Origin: Plasmodium coatneyi | Taxonomy: Eukaryota; Apicomplexa; Aconoidasida; Haemosporida; Plasmodiidae | Length of the DNA: 64,000 nt | Direction: 5' to 3' | Assembly (NCBI RefSeq): GCF_001680005.1 | Contig: NC_033563.1 | Location: forward strand, 1,240,001-1,304,000 | Shown: one piece after another, positions 23,955 to 35,000 of the stretch | Numbering within the stretch: the first letter of the stretch is position 1 | Layout: the number at the start of each line of letters is the position of its first letter | Translations under genes and position numbers: made by a program | Notes under the pieces: generated by a model | The model's database searches: none | Told to the model about the DNA's origin: nothing | The model's input: only the letters and a program-made list of their open reading frames with translations

Positions 23955-26900
23955 TTTTTCCTACGTGTAGATGGATGGTATAGAACTATAGGAAGAACTT
24001 CTGGGAGTATTACGTAAAAATGCTATCCCTCTATGTGGTAAAAATAACGCGCTCAGCGAAATAATGATGTGGGAAGAAAGTTTAATAATGCTAGAGATTA
24101 ATAAAAAGTTTTTTCTGTTTTTTGTTTTTTCTCCTATTATATGCGTGTTTTGCACGTCCGCGTGATAATTTGTAGAGCAATTTAACTTACAAGGAAAGAA
24201 AAAAAGTATATTTTTAAAAAAATGTTCATGAAAGAATAAATATCTTTTTTTGAAAAAAAAATGCTACTGTTAAGAGGAAAAGGTGTACGCCTTTTTATAT
24301 ATAAAAAATTGAAAAAAAAGTACCAATTCGGTTGAGTAGGCCCACTTCCCTGATGGTGCACATAATACAATTATTTTTACATGCAATAAATATAGCCTAT
24401 GTTTTGTCTCCTTCCGATTTTTTTTTTTTTTTTTGTATATAAATAGGGACGACGGCTTATAAATTTGTAGTTCCAGTACAACAAGGGGGTGTTCCTACAT
24501 GCCCAGCACGTGAGCGACATATTGGATGAGTTATATACGCACCATTTGTATGCGCTATAGTAAGAAGAAAGGGGTTAAAAAATTACAAGGGTGTCGCCAT
24601 GTTATATTATATTTTTTTTTTTTTTTTGCTTCTTCCACGCCGGCATCCCGAGTGCCACTTTTCCTATGCCGCAAAGGGAACACCACAATATGGAGATCAA
24701 TGCACCGTTCACGCGTATGCACGGTTCAAAGGGGCTAATTTTGCGCATAAGGCGGCACGTGTCCGCCAGCTCCGCATTCGCATATTCCACTTTCATGTAC
24801 TCCTATTCCCTCCTGCGCGCGTGAGTACGAAAAAACGCTTTCGAATACTTATGCCACCACTGAGGTAAGCCCTATTATCCAACCCGCTCGCGTTATTTTT
24901 TTCCCTCGCTCCCCCACGTTAATTACGCAAAAATGGAGCAACATACAAGTGGCACTTTTTTGACGCACCCCTCCCGCAAGAAGGAAAATAGTTTCGTTCG
25001 CGTAAAGGCACATCTCACAAGCTCACATGACACGGCAACATGGGAAGGTGCCACATATCGATAGAGTAAAATTCTCTTCTTCCCTTTTTCAAGCCAAATG
25101 AAACTGTTAAAAATGACATTCAAAATAAGTACACAAAAAAGGTACGCGTCACTGCTTTGTATAAAAAAAGGAGGAACATATTTTTCACCTGAGCAGGCAA
25201 GGAAGAAGGCACTCTTTTGATAAAAAAAATAAAAAAAAAAATTATTATAGCTACCTTCCCCCTTTGTGAATATTCCCCTCCCCTCCGCATTTATGTGCTT
25301 AGGAGGAAGATAACACATTAAGCAAATGGCCGAACGGAATTGTATACGTACATTGTCATGGATCACCTCACGTCAAAATTGCCATCATATAGATGGCGGA
25401 TTTAAAAGGGGGAGGACATAAGAATAAAAATAAATGTAAATATACATGTATACCCTCAAGGAGGGTATATCCTCTTACATGGTACGAAGCATCCCTACCC
25501 TTTTTCGCTCGACACAGGTGAAATGGCAGTCAACGCAGGGTATATGCGCCTCACCCACTTCGCATGCTGAACTGCTGAAGTGTGTAACAGAGCACACTCC
25601 CCATTCGAATGAACGAATTGGGAATTTAATTGGAATAGACCACCAACACAGTTGAGTGATAGGAAAATATGCACAAGTACGCGTTCACGCGGGACAAACA
25701 TGGCCAGTAGGAGGGGCCCGTCATAAAAATGGCATTTAAAGAAGAGGAATAAACAGGGGCTTGGCAAAATTACCCCCACGTCGTTCTCCACCCGTTCTGC
25801 AAAAATGTGGATCAGGTGCACCACAAAAGGGGTGGAAAAAAAAAAGCGTCTATCATTACGCAGCATACGGGGTGAAGGTATTTTTTTTTTTTTTTCTTCT
25901 TCCCTTTTTCACGCCAAAATGTTCGCACAAAAGTAATTACATGTTAAGTACAAATATGGATACATTCTTAAGAACCGCTTATTATAAAGCACCAATCTGA
26001 TATAATTACCACTTTAAAAAAATGTAACATCATGTAGGGGATGTGTGTCTGCGTCGGGTCATGCCGCTTCGTTCTGTCTCTCCCCCCCGTCCCTTTTCAA
26101 GGAGTATGCCAAACGTAAAAAAAAAAAAAAAAAAAAAAAAAAGTATATCCGCCGATTGGAGATATGTATCTTCCCAGATTTTTTCCCGCATTGTATAATG
26201 AATAATCTTCTTAGTAGGAGCCCATCCACCTGTAGTAGTAGCCTCTAAAATGCCGCCTGTTCTTGTACTGCTTTTTGGTCTTGCAAGTGTGTGTGTGTGT
26301 GGTGTGTCAATAGTGGTGTGTGAGGGGGTGAACGGAAAGGCACTCGGATGAATGTTCACAAAGGAGAAGCACAACTAGTGTTTTTTCAAAACATCCGTCG
26401 CTGAGTTGTTATCCCCAATGGAAAAACTGCCGGGTGCAGCTTAACCAATCCATGTGCCACATGAGGGTGATGCTTAACCCAGTGGGTTTTTCCCACTCTG
26501 CACACGCGCGGATGTATGCCAACGGGTAATCTCAAACAGATGCACACGTATACGCAAATTCGCGCACACCGAACGGGCAACGTCCCGTCTAGTCTGCGCG
26601 CCGTTTACAATTAATGTTCGAACCTACATCGATCCATCCTTTGCGTTTGTTTACGTGGACGCAGGAAGTGAAATGGGGTAAACAACAATGGTATGAAACG
26701 CTTGTGCCAGCTTATCCCAATTACGGGGGCAGAAATCCCCATATTCAAATTTAACAGCATGGTGAGAGTACTACAGAAAATAGTGCGTTACGTATACGTA
26801 CATAAATGTGTATAAATAGATGTGCTCTTACGCGATAAACTATACGTATGTTTTTTTTTTTTTTTTTTTTAAAAAAAAAAGAAGGGGGTCCCTAAAATAT

Positions 26901-27310
26901 GTTGGAGTTGTTTCAATACAGAGAACGGTTCGAATGAGTAGTCGGCATCGGGCACCTTATATGTGTGTGTATACATATGGAATTCCTTCACAAGGGACCG
27001 GACTCTCCAATGATCCTTTTGGTTATCTCTCTGCTGTTTTTTTTTTTAAATGCAGTTTCCAGTTTGCAGTTGGCAGGTTATTGGCGGATGTGCTTTTACC
27101 CCTCCTGCACGCTTCATAAAACTTGCAACAACATTAGCTTCATTGCGTTCGCCTCTCAGCCATTTTCTGCATGTGCACGTGCGCATTGGAAAAGGGGTAC
27201 ATCTGCGTCACAGCCACGGCCCCGCTTGGTGGTTCCTCAAATTGTGCACATCGATTAATGGCCCACTTTTCTTTCTTTTTTTTCACTTTTCTAGCGTTGT
27301 AGTTGTAACA

Positions 27311-27351
<41 letters not shown>

Positions 27352-27770
27352 ATGTGTTCGTATGCCACGCGGACACACGGCATGCAACATCCAACAGCGC
27401 GGAATCGGAACGACGAACGCGCAAAAGTGAGGAAGCGCACAAACAAACAAATGAGCAAAATGGATGCATATGTAAAAATGCAATGAATGAATGAGTACAC
27501 ATTCAAAATGAACGCATATGCAAAATGCACATATTCCAAATGGACGCATATGCATAGAATGAATAAATGCATAAATGCACATATAGAATGAATGTAACGA
27601 ATGGATAACGAATGGACAAAGGAACAATATTGACTATGGTCGTATGTAATGTAGCATTGGATGTAGCTTTGGGGGGGGAAGGAATTGGGAGGGTGTGCGG
27701 CGTCGCAGAGCGACACTCCACCTGATAGAAAGAACACACTTGCTTTTCCTCGACAGAAGCAATGTCCTCA
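23955..27770. other. enolase upstream region
   Basis: This 3.8-kb stretch runs from the enolase start to the first repeat block of the antigen island. It contains the enolase promoter, many A/T tracts (including T35 at 27315-27349) and, at 27470-27610, an imperfect array of ATGAATGAA/GCATATGCAAAATG-type units. No gene was recognised. Confidence 0.5.
27470..27610. repeat. degenerate short tandem repeat (AATGAATG / GCATATGCA units)
   Basis: Units such as GAATGAATGA, CGCATATGCA and AAATGCACATAT recur irregularly across about 140 bp next to the T35 tract. On the opposite strand they give spurious His/Cys-rich open frames. Confidence 0.6.
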
Positions 27771-27839
27771 AATATTTTGAAAAAGGGAAAAATGTAATTT
27801 AGAAGGATATATCAGATGAGGGCGAACTATGGAGTTATG

Positions 27840-28311
27840 TGCTGAGGGTATGCACAAAGGAGGAAGGAGGGGGTCTAAGGAGGATCTAACGATGGAAAGG
27901 AATGTCTAAGGAAGGAAAGTAAAGGAAGGCCTCAGGAAGGAAGGAAAGGAAAGGAGGATCTAAGGAAGGAAAGGAAGGGAGGGTCTAAGAAGGAGGAAAG
28001 GAAGGAGGAAGCAAGGTACTTCCTAAGGGAAGGAAAGTTATTAGGGGTGTTAGGGAAGGTTGTTAAGAGTGGAAGGAAGGAGATCTAAGGAGGAAGGAAG
28101 GACGTCTAAGGAAGGAAAGGAAGTCTAAGGAAAGAAGGAAGGTCTACGGAGGAAGGAGGGGGTCTAAAGAAGGAAGGAAAGGAGGGTCTAGGGAAGGAAA
28201 GAAATGGTCTATGGAGGAGAAAAGGAGAGTCTAAAGAGGAAGTGAAGGTCTAAGGAAGGAACGGGTCTAAGGAGGGGGAAGGAAGGATGAGTCTAAGGAG
28301 GAGGAACGAAG
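27840..28311. repeat. GGAAGG/GTCTAAGGA repeat block, upstream copy
   Basis: A purine-rich degenerate repeat is built from GGAAGGAAGG and (G)GTCTAAGGA units on the + strand. The section 28071-28264 is nearly identical to 33294-33487, which lies inside SICAvar intron 2. The block ends directly at the telomere-like repeats. Confidence 0.85.
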
Positions 28312-28565
28312 GTTTAGGGTTCAGGGTTTCAGGGTTCAAGGTTTAGGGTTTAGGGATCAGGGTTCAGAGTTTAGGTTTTAGGGTTCAGAGTTTAGGTTTT
28401 AGGGTTGAGGTTTCAAGTTTCACGGTTTAGGGTTGAGGTTTCAAGTGTCACGGTTTAGGGTTGAGGTTTCACGTTTCACGGTTTAGGTTTTAGGCTTTAG
28501 GGTTCAGGGTTTAGGGTTCAGGGTTTAGTCTTTAGGCTTTAGGGTTGATGGTTTAAGGTTTAGGG
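28312..28565 (+). repeat. interstitial telomere-like repeats, upstream copy
   Basis: About 250 bp of degenerate GGGTTTA, GGGTTCA and GGGTTTCA heptamer/octamers, with the G-rich strand on +. GGGTT(T/C)A is the Plasmodium telomere unit, and chromosome-internal copies next to SICAvar/kir genes are a known trait of P. knowlesi. Units become mutated towards the right (GAGGTTTCAAGTTTCACGG forms). Confidence 0.92.
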
Positions 28566-30180
28566 GGTTAATCTTCCTAGGTTATGGACAAAAATATGGT
28601 CTTGTACTTTAGCCACCCCAGGTGATGTAGGATTAGGCCGAAAAGGTTTATAAAAAAAAAAAAAGAAGAAAGGGAAAGAAAAAAAAAAAAAAAAAAAAAG
28701 AAGGAGAAGAGGGAAGGAAGAAGTGCATTAACATGTACCGTATAGTGTGGAAGGAATGTTGTGTGCGGTGTTAGATGGTAGGTGGGTTATTAGGGTGGTG
28801 GTAGGTGGAAGGAAGATTTTTAGGTGGGTTGTTAGGTGGTAGGGTGGGAAAAAGGTTGTTAAGGAAGGGTCTAAGGGAGGAAGGGAAGGAAGGAAAGAGA
28901 ATGGCTAATCGGCTCACATAAAAAAGGGAAGAACATAGGGGGCAGGACAGCATAGGCTCATCTCTGACAAGGAAAGGGATGAGCACAAGTGAAGATATTT
29001 GTTCATTGCAAAGTGGAATGCATGAAGAACTGCACGGAGGCATCACTGGAGTTTATAGGGAAGGGGTCTTTCGAACGAGGGAGGAAGAGAAGCTGCCCAT
29101 GGGGATTCTCTTGCAGAAGGCACTGACGTTGGGTTTGTACGTCTGGCAGAGGTGGGCCTACACCTGTGGGGGGGAGAGAAAGTGCCTGAGGTGGATATCA
29201 CAGCGGAGCTTCGTGGCGCGAAAGGGGTAAGGTCCTTTTTTGATGGGTACTCAGGGATTTGCCCGAAGAGAAAGGAGCATAGAGAAGAAACATCTCTGCG
29301 GAAAAGGGCGGCACAAGGGAAAACGTGGCCAACCAGACCAGCACAACCTACCGGATCCGCGCGATCAACCAGACCAACCAGATCAACGAGGTCAATCAGA
29401 TACGCGCGGTTTAGGGGGCTCCATTTGGATTCCTGCAGAAAAACGTCTGTCTGCCAAAGAAGAATGGAACTATTAGGAAGCTTCATAAACGGATGGGCTG
29501 CTTTCTGTAGGGGTCAGGTCCCACAAGGTTAGAATGACCCATCCTCCCCTCACAACCCCTACAGAAAGCATCCCATCTGTTTACCAAGCTCCTTAATAGT
29601 TTCATTCTTCTGTGGCAGACAGATGTGTCGCGCACAGACGTTTTTCTGCAGGAATCCAAATGGGGGAGGCAGCGAAAAGGGATCAAGCGAATGAGACGAA
29701 CTTATGGTAGCGTCAAGTGGTAAGTAGTGCAGAGGAAGACACAGACTATGGTAGTCACAGGTGGAATAGATGCCACGATGATGGAGGGAAGTGGAATTGA
29801 TGGTAATGTGTTCCTCACTGAAAACCGCTTTCTATTGGAGATAGAACAGAACCACCACTGTCATTCCTCCACAGCAGATTCCATGTACATAACGAACGAC
29901 AAGGGGCAGATAAAAAGTGCGAATAAAGTTGTATGTCACGCACCCCCAAGGGAGAGTCACTTCCATCTTAGGGGAAGTAGTGGTGGCTGCACCGATGAAG
30001 GCATTACATTCATCGGTCTAGTGGAGAAAATTATTCTTATGCCTCTAGAAGGCGATCATAGACCGGCGCCCATAGGGATGACAGATAGGTTAGCGTCGCA
30101 TGAGGTGAATGTGTGCAAAGGAGGATCGCGGCCACGAATCAGCGGCGCCAGATCAGCAAACGGAAAGGGAGAGAAAAAAA
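28566..30180. other. GC-richer non-coding segment upstream of SICAvar
   Basis: Its base composition is visibly higher in G+C than its surroundings between about 28900 and 30170. It holds a long hairpin (29421-29663) and a short tandem array of GACCAACCAGAT-like units (29335-29400). Open frames exist on both strands (for example a 188-codon frame at 29727-30293), but none resembles SICA, KIR or any known family and none shows a signal or membrane segment beyond a chance hydrophobic end. No gene is called. Confidence 0.5.
29421..29663. repeat. long imperfect inverted repeat (hairpin)
   Basis: The left arm 29421-29515 (starting CCATTTGGATTCCTGCAG) is the reverse complement, with scattered mismatches, of the right arm 29555-29663. 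The right arm carries one extra block of about 15 nt. The loop is about 39 nt. It could fold into a long RNA or DNA hairpin. Confidence 0.9.
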
Positions 30181-32093
30181 TGAAGAACCAACCACACCAT
30201 TATATACTCTCTCTTTTCCTTTCTTTCTTTTATTACTTCTTTTACTTCCCTTCTCTCCTTGTACCTTCTACGTGCACACTGCATTCCCTTTAAATGAAAA
30301 AAAAAAGCACCTACGCACCTTTTTCTTTCGTATTCCTTAATTTTTTTTCTTCTCTAAAAAAAAAAAAAGAAGAAGAGGGAGAAGAAGAAAGGGAAGAACC
30401 TACCATACCACTCTACACCCTCGTTCTCTTCCCTCCTCTTTTTCTCGCGTTCTTCTGAAAAAAGAACAAGGAAGGAATTACTCACGTTTTTTTTTTATTT
30501 CTTTCTTTCTTAAAAAAAAAAAAAAAAATTATAAGAAAAGAAAAGACAGAAAAAAGAAAGGTGTATAAGTAGGGTAGGTTGGTTCTCCTCTCTTTTTTTC
30601 TGGAAAGAAAGCAGTGTATGAGGAAGTAAGAATATTTCCCTTCTGTTTTAGAAAAATATAGTGCATAGGAAGTGGGAGGTACTTTTTGCAGGAAAAAAAA
30701 GGAATAAGAAAAAGAATTAATATTAAAAAGAAAATTAAAAAAGAAGAAAAAAAAAGAAAGACATCTCTATCATCATTCTACTGTTACTTTTGTTTTTTTT
30801 TTTACTTTTCCTTTTATTCCTTTTTGCTTTTTTTCTTCTTTCTTTTTTTTCTTAAAAGAAGGAGAAATGTATAAAGAAGATCTCCCTTTTTTTTTAGAAG
30901 AATGCAGTGTATGTGGGAAAAGAAGAGATCTTTATACATTTCTCATTTTTTAAAAAAAGGAAAAAGAAAAAAGGGAACTCTCCCCGCAGTATACATTCTA
31001 TATATGTACAGTTTTTGCATTTCCCTAAAGGAATAGGGATGAATGAAGGAAGGGATAAAATACAAGAAGAGAATAAAAAAAGGGAAGAAAAGATTTAATA
31101 AAAAAAAAAAAAAAGGTTAAAGAAAAAGAGGAAAAAGGAGATGCCTAATTTCCCTTCTTTCTCCTTCTTCTTCTCTTTGGGAAATTGTAAATTGTAGGAA
31201 GTGTAGTATATCGGAAAAAGAGGGTAGGAAAGCAAGGGAAAAAGGAAGGTTACTTTTCCCTCATCTTTTTTCTTTAAAGAAAAAAAAAGGAAAAAACGAA
31301 GAAAGAAAAAGGAAATATCGAAAAAGGAATAAGGAAGGAAGAAAGAAAAAGGAAGGTAAGAAAAATTCCTTTTTTCTCTTTTTTTAAAAGAGAAAGAGGA
31401 AAAAAGGGGAAAAAAAAAAAAAAAAAAAATTAGAGAGAAAAAAGGGAAGGAAAGGTAGGTTATTGTCTCCTTCTTCTTCTTTTTCTTTTTTTCAGAAGGA
31501 AAGTGGTGTATAAGAAAAGGGGAGAATAAGGAAGGTTGCACGCGCAGAATTTTTCTGTTTTTGTTTTTTTTTAGGAACGAAAAAGGAAAGAAAAGTATGG
31601 AAAGAATAAAATTCTAAAAGAAAAATGAACAAAAAGAACAAAAAAAGAATAACAAATAAAAAGATAATAAAGAATAAAAGAAATAGAGGAATAATTCTTT
31701 TTTCTCCTTTTTTTTAAAAAGTGCAAAGGAGGTATATGAGTGATTGGGAAAGATAGGAAGGTAGCCTTGTTTCTTTTTTAGATTAATTCTTATGAATAAT
31801 TCCTTAGTTAAGGAAAAAGTTGAAAAATTGTACGGAAGGAAAGAAAAAAAAGGGAGAAGAAAAACTCGGAATAAAAAGAACCATAAAAGGGGAAAAAGAC
31901 GACGAAGGTAAAATGTGGACGATTATAGAAAGGAAATGGAAGGACAGAAGAATATATTCGTACAGGGAAGCATTTCTTTAGGGTTGCGGACATGGTGAAT
32001 TATAATATTCACCTACCAAAGAATAAGTCTAATTGTAATAGGGAAAGTTGGAAAAGTATTTAAGGCTTAAATTATAACAATAAATATATAATC
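30181..32093. promoter_or_regulatory. SICAvar 5' flank: polypyrimidine/polypurine palindromic repeat field
   Basis: Blocks of pure pyrimidine switch abruptly to pure purine (for example around 30345-30395, 30480-30550 and 31370-31425). They are separated by variants of a GCAGTGTATG(A/T)GG-AAG motif (30611, 30904; looser forms near 30659, 31200 and 31503). The SICAvar start codon is at 32094. This is the probable 5' UTR and promoter; regulatory function is inference from position. Confidence 0.5.
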
Positions 32094-35000
32094 ATGGCAC
32101 CAAGCATAAGGGATTTTCTCAATTTCCAGTTGAAACAGATGCAGAAACATGGGCCTGAAGCTGCTGGTGTAAGGGAAGAATGAACCGCATGAATATATTA
32201 AAGGAAGTATGTAGTGCACAAATGTAGGACCGTGGAGTACGCGGAGTTGCACTAATATAAATAAGTACCCACTCCCACTTCCTCCATATCATTGCAGAAT
32301 CAATTATGGACCAATTTAAAACAAATGTTGCAGGCAATTCCTGGTTACTTGCAAGTTGAAGATAGTAATTTGCAAACCTGGTGTAGTAAGGAGGCCGCGG
32401 GTGGTATGTTGGAAGGATTTCAGGAGGATAAATGGGATCCAACATTATGTAAAATGTTAAGTAAATTACTTCTTTGGATGAATGGACGAAATCAGAATGG
32501 TGAGAAGCAAACCATGGGAATGGGAACAATTGCTGGGGAAGACATGGAACTTATGTTCCGTTGTATTGCAGGAAATGTAGTGATTTGGGCCATGTTTGGA
32601 GAGCATTGTTTATTGGGGAGTACGTTGGATTATGCAACGGGAGCAGTGGATGGAATATTACAAGGGTTTTATAAGGCAGGCGACAATAGGAATTGTGGGA
32701 ATCATGATTTTAAAGACATAAAAGTTGGTTCACAGTTATTAGGTACATTAGTCAAAGATTGGGTAAATGAAAATAGAACAAAGTTAAGTGGTTACAACAC
32801 TGTTAAGGAAGGTCAGAGTAAAGTATGCAGTGGTGGGAAGGGGGGGAGTCCTCCTCAGGGGGAGATGGAGGATAGACGAGAAAGTAAAATGAAAGATTTA
32901 GTAGGGTATGTTGATAGTCAAGTGAAGGAAATGGAAGAAATTGTTAAGGAGGGAAATTTTGTAACAGAAGAAGCTGCCAAAGTAATAATTAAAAAAGTAG
33001 AAGATGGTACATTAGGGAATGATACAGAATTAGGGAAGGAGGTTCAGCAGAAAGTTGAGGAAGAAGTTGCAGCGAAGAAAGCAGCACTAGCAACAACTCG
33101 AACAGGTAAGAAATATTATTAAAAATGATATTGAAAGTATTATATAAGGAATAGAAGAGAAATTTCCTAAGAGGTCAGAAAAAAGTCTTAAGGAAAAAAT
33201 AAGTAGGAACTATTGTGGAAAGGAAGGTTGTGTTAGGTGGGAGGTAGGGTGGAAGGAAGGTTCTTACGGGTGGAAGAAACGGGTGTTAGGGCTGGAAGGA
33301 AGGAGATCTAAGGAGGAAGGAAAGACGTCTAAGGAAGGAAAGGAAGTCTAAGGAAAGAAGGAAGGTCTACGGAGGAAGGCGGGGGTCTAAAGAAGGAAGG
33401 AAAGGAGGGTCTAGGGAAGGAAAGAAATGGTCTATGGAGGAGAAAAGGAGAGTCTAAAGAGGAAGTGAAGGTCTAAGGAAGGAACGGATCTAAGGAAGGG
33501 AGGGGAAGTGGATCAGGAAGTGGAAGGAAAGAATCAAAAATGAGGAAGGAAGGGAATGGTCTAAGGAAGGAGGGTCTAAGGAGGAGGGAGGAAGGAAAGG
33601 AAGGGTCTAAGGAGGGGGAAGGAAGGATGGGCCTAAGGTGGTGGAAGGAAGGATGGGCCTAAGGTGGTGGAAGGAAAGGAAGCGTCTAAGGAGGGGGAAG
33701 GAAAGGAAGGGCCTAAGGAGGAGGAAGGAAGGTTTAGGGTTCAGGGTTTCAGGGTTCAAAGTTTAGGGTTCAGGGTTTAGGGTTCAGGGTTTAGGGTTCA
33801 GGATTTAGGGTTCGGGTTTTAGGGTTCAGGGTTCAGGTTTCAGGTTTACAGGATTGATGTTATATTTCGGATTTATTTTTGAGGGTATAGTAGTAGTTTT
33901 CATGGTATTAGAAGTCGGATTTCGGTTTATGGTTTTAGGGTGTAAAGGTATAGGAATCTGATTTCAGGTTTAGGGTTCAACAAATATGGCCTGGTGTTTA
34001 AAAGGGGAAGGTAGTTTGAAGGGGATAAATTCATGGGAGACAGGCATTCACGTGTGATTAATTGTTGAGTGGAGTCTAGCGCCCCTTAAGGGGGAAGAAC
34101 TCCTCGCAGAGGGGGCAACCCGAAACTGGGTCCAAGCGGACCAGGGGAGAAAACGGACATGGGGACAGCCGGACAAGGGGGGAAAGAACGGGACCAAGGG
34201 GAGAAGAACCCGAACAAGGGGGACAACAGTACATGGGAAAGGAAGCCGAACAATGGGGGAAGGAAACCGATGAAGGGAAAATGTGGAGGGGCAGACGAAT
34301 GATAATAATGGGTTGGTGGGTGGTGCGCGATATTCTATTATCCTCCTGAAGAGAGGATATAAAAAAAGAAGAAAAGGAAGAATGAAATAGAGAAAGGAAT
34401 AAAGGAAAGAGATAAAAAAAGAAAAGGGAGGGGTGAAAAAGAGAAGAAAAGAATGAAAAGAGGGGGATAGAAGAAGAATGAATCTACCGCTACTCATTCA
34501 TGTCTTCACTTTGTTCTACTTCCTTCTTGTAGATGAAGGCTGTAAGGAGAAGAATGACTTATGTCAACGCGCTAATTGTGTAACAGATAACTGGTTTACG
34601 AACAGAACAAAGAAGGGAGGGCACAAAACCATGGTAATAGACAATTTTACCCATTATAATCGACATAATATGAACGAAAAGTCTGACTTATGCGTATTAT
34701 CCGGAAGGCCACCATAGGTTCTGCATATGTATGCCGCATGTACATATATATGTCTCCTCTTCCTTCTCTTTATTTGTAGAAGGACATGTGGGGAGACGTC
34801 GAGCACCAACTAAAGACCATGTCCCAGAAAATGAAGGAGAACGACGCAATCCTGGATAACCTGTGTGAAAATGTTACTTCGAATAATGTTGCATCCCTGG
34901 GAGCAAACAAAAAGGCGTGTAACTTCATTGTTAGAGGTTTAAGGTTTATATACGACATTAAAGCAATCCAAGGTGAGGAGACACCTGAAGATAACCAGAA

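Noticed and set aside
26924..26950. GGTTCGAATGAGTAG resembling a tRNA T-arm
   Set aside because: No matching acceptor stem, D-arm or anticodon arm could be found around it.
27140..27737. Several overlapping Cys/His-rich open frames on the - strand
   Set aside because: They come from the AATGAATG/GCATATGCA repeat and the T35 tract. They have repetitive wording and no domain.
28312..28565. Possible true chromosome end or assembly join
   Set aside because: The telomere-like units are degenerate and flanked on both sides by continuous sequence, with a second copy inside an intron. An internal array is the simpler reading.
29727..30293. 188-codon open frame upstream of SICAvar
   Set aside because: There is no similarity to SICA, KIR or other known families, no splice partners, and its C-terminal hydrophobicity comes from pyrimidine-rich DNA. 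It probably arises from the higher G+C content.
31095..31541. 148-codon Phe/Leu/Ser-rich frame on the - strand
   Set aside because: It is entirely the translation of the polypurine/polypyrimidine repeat field.
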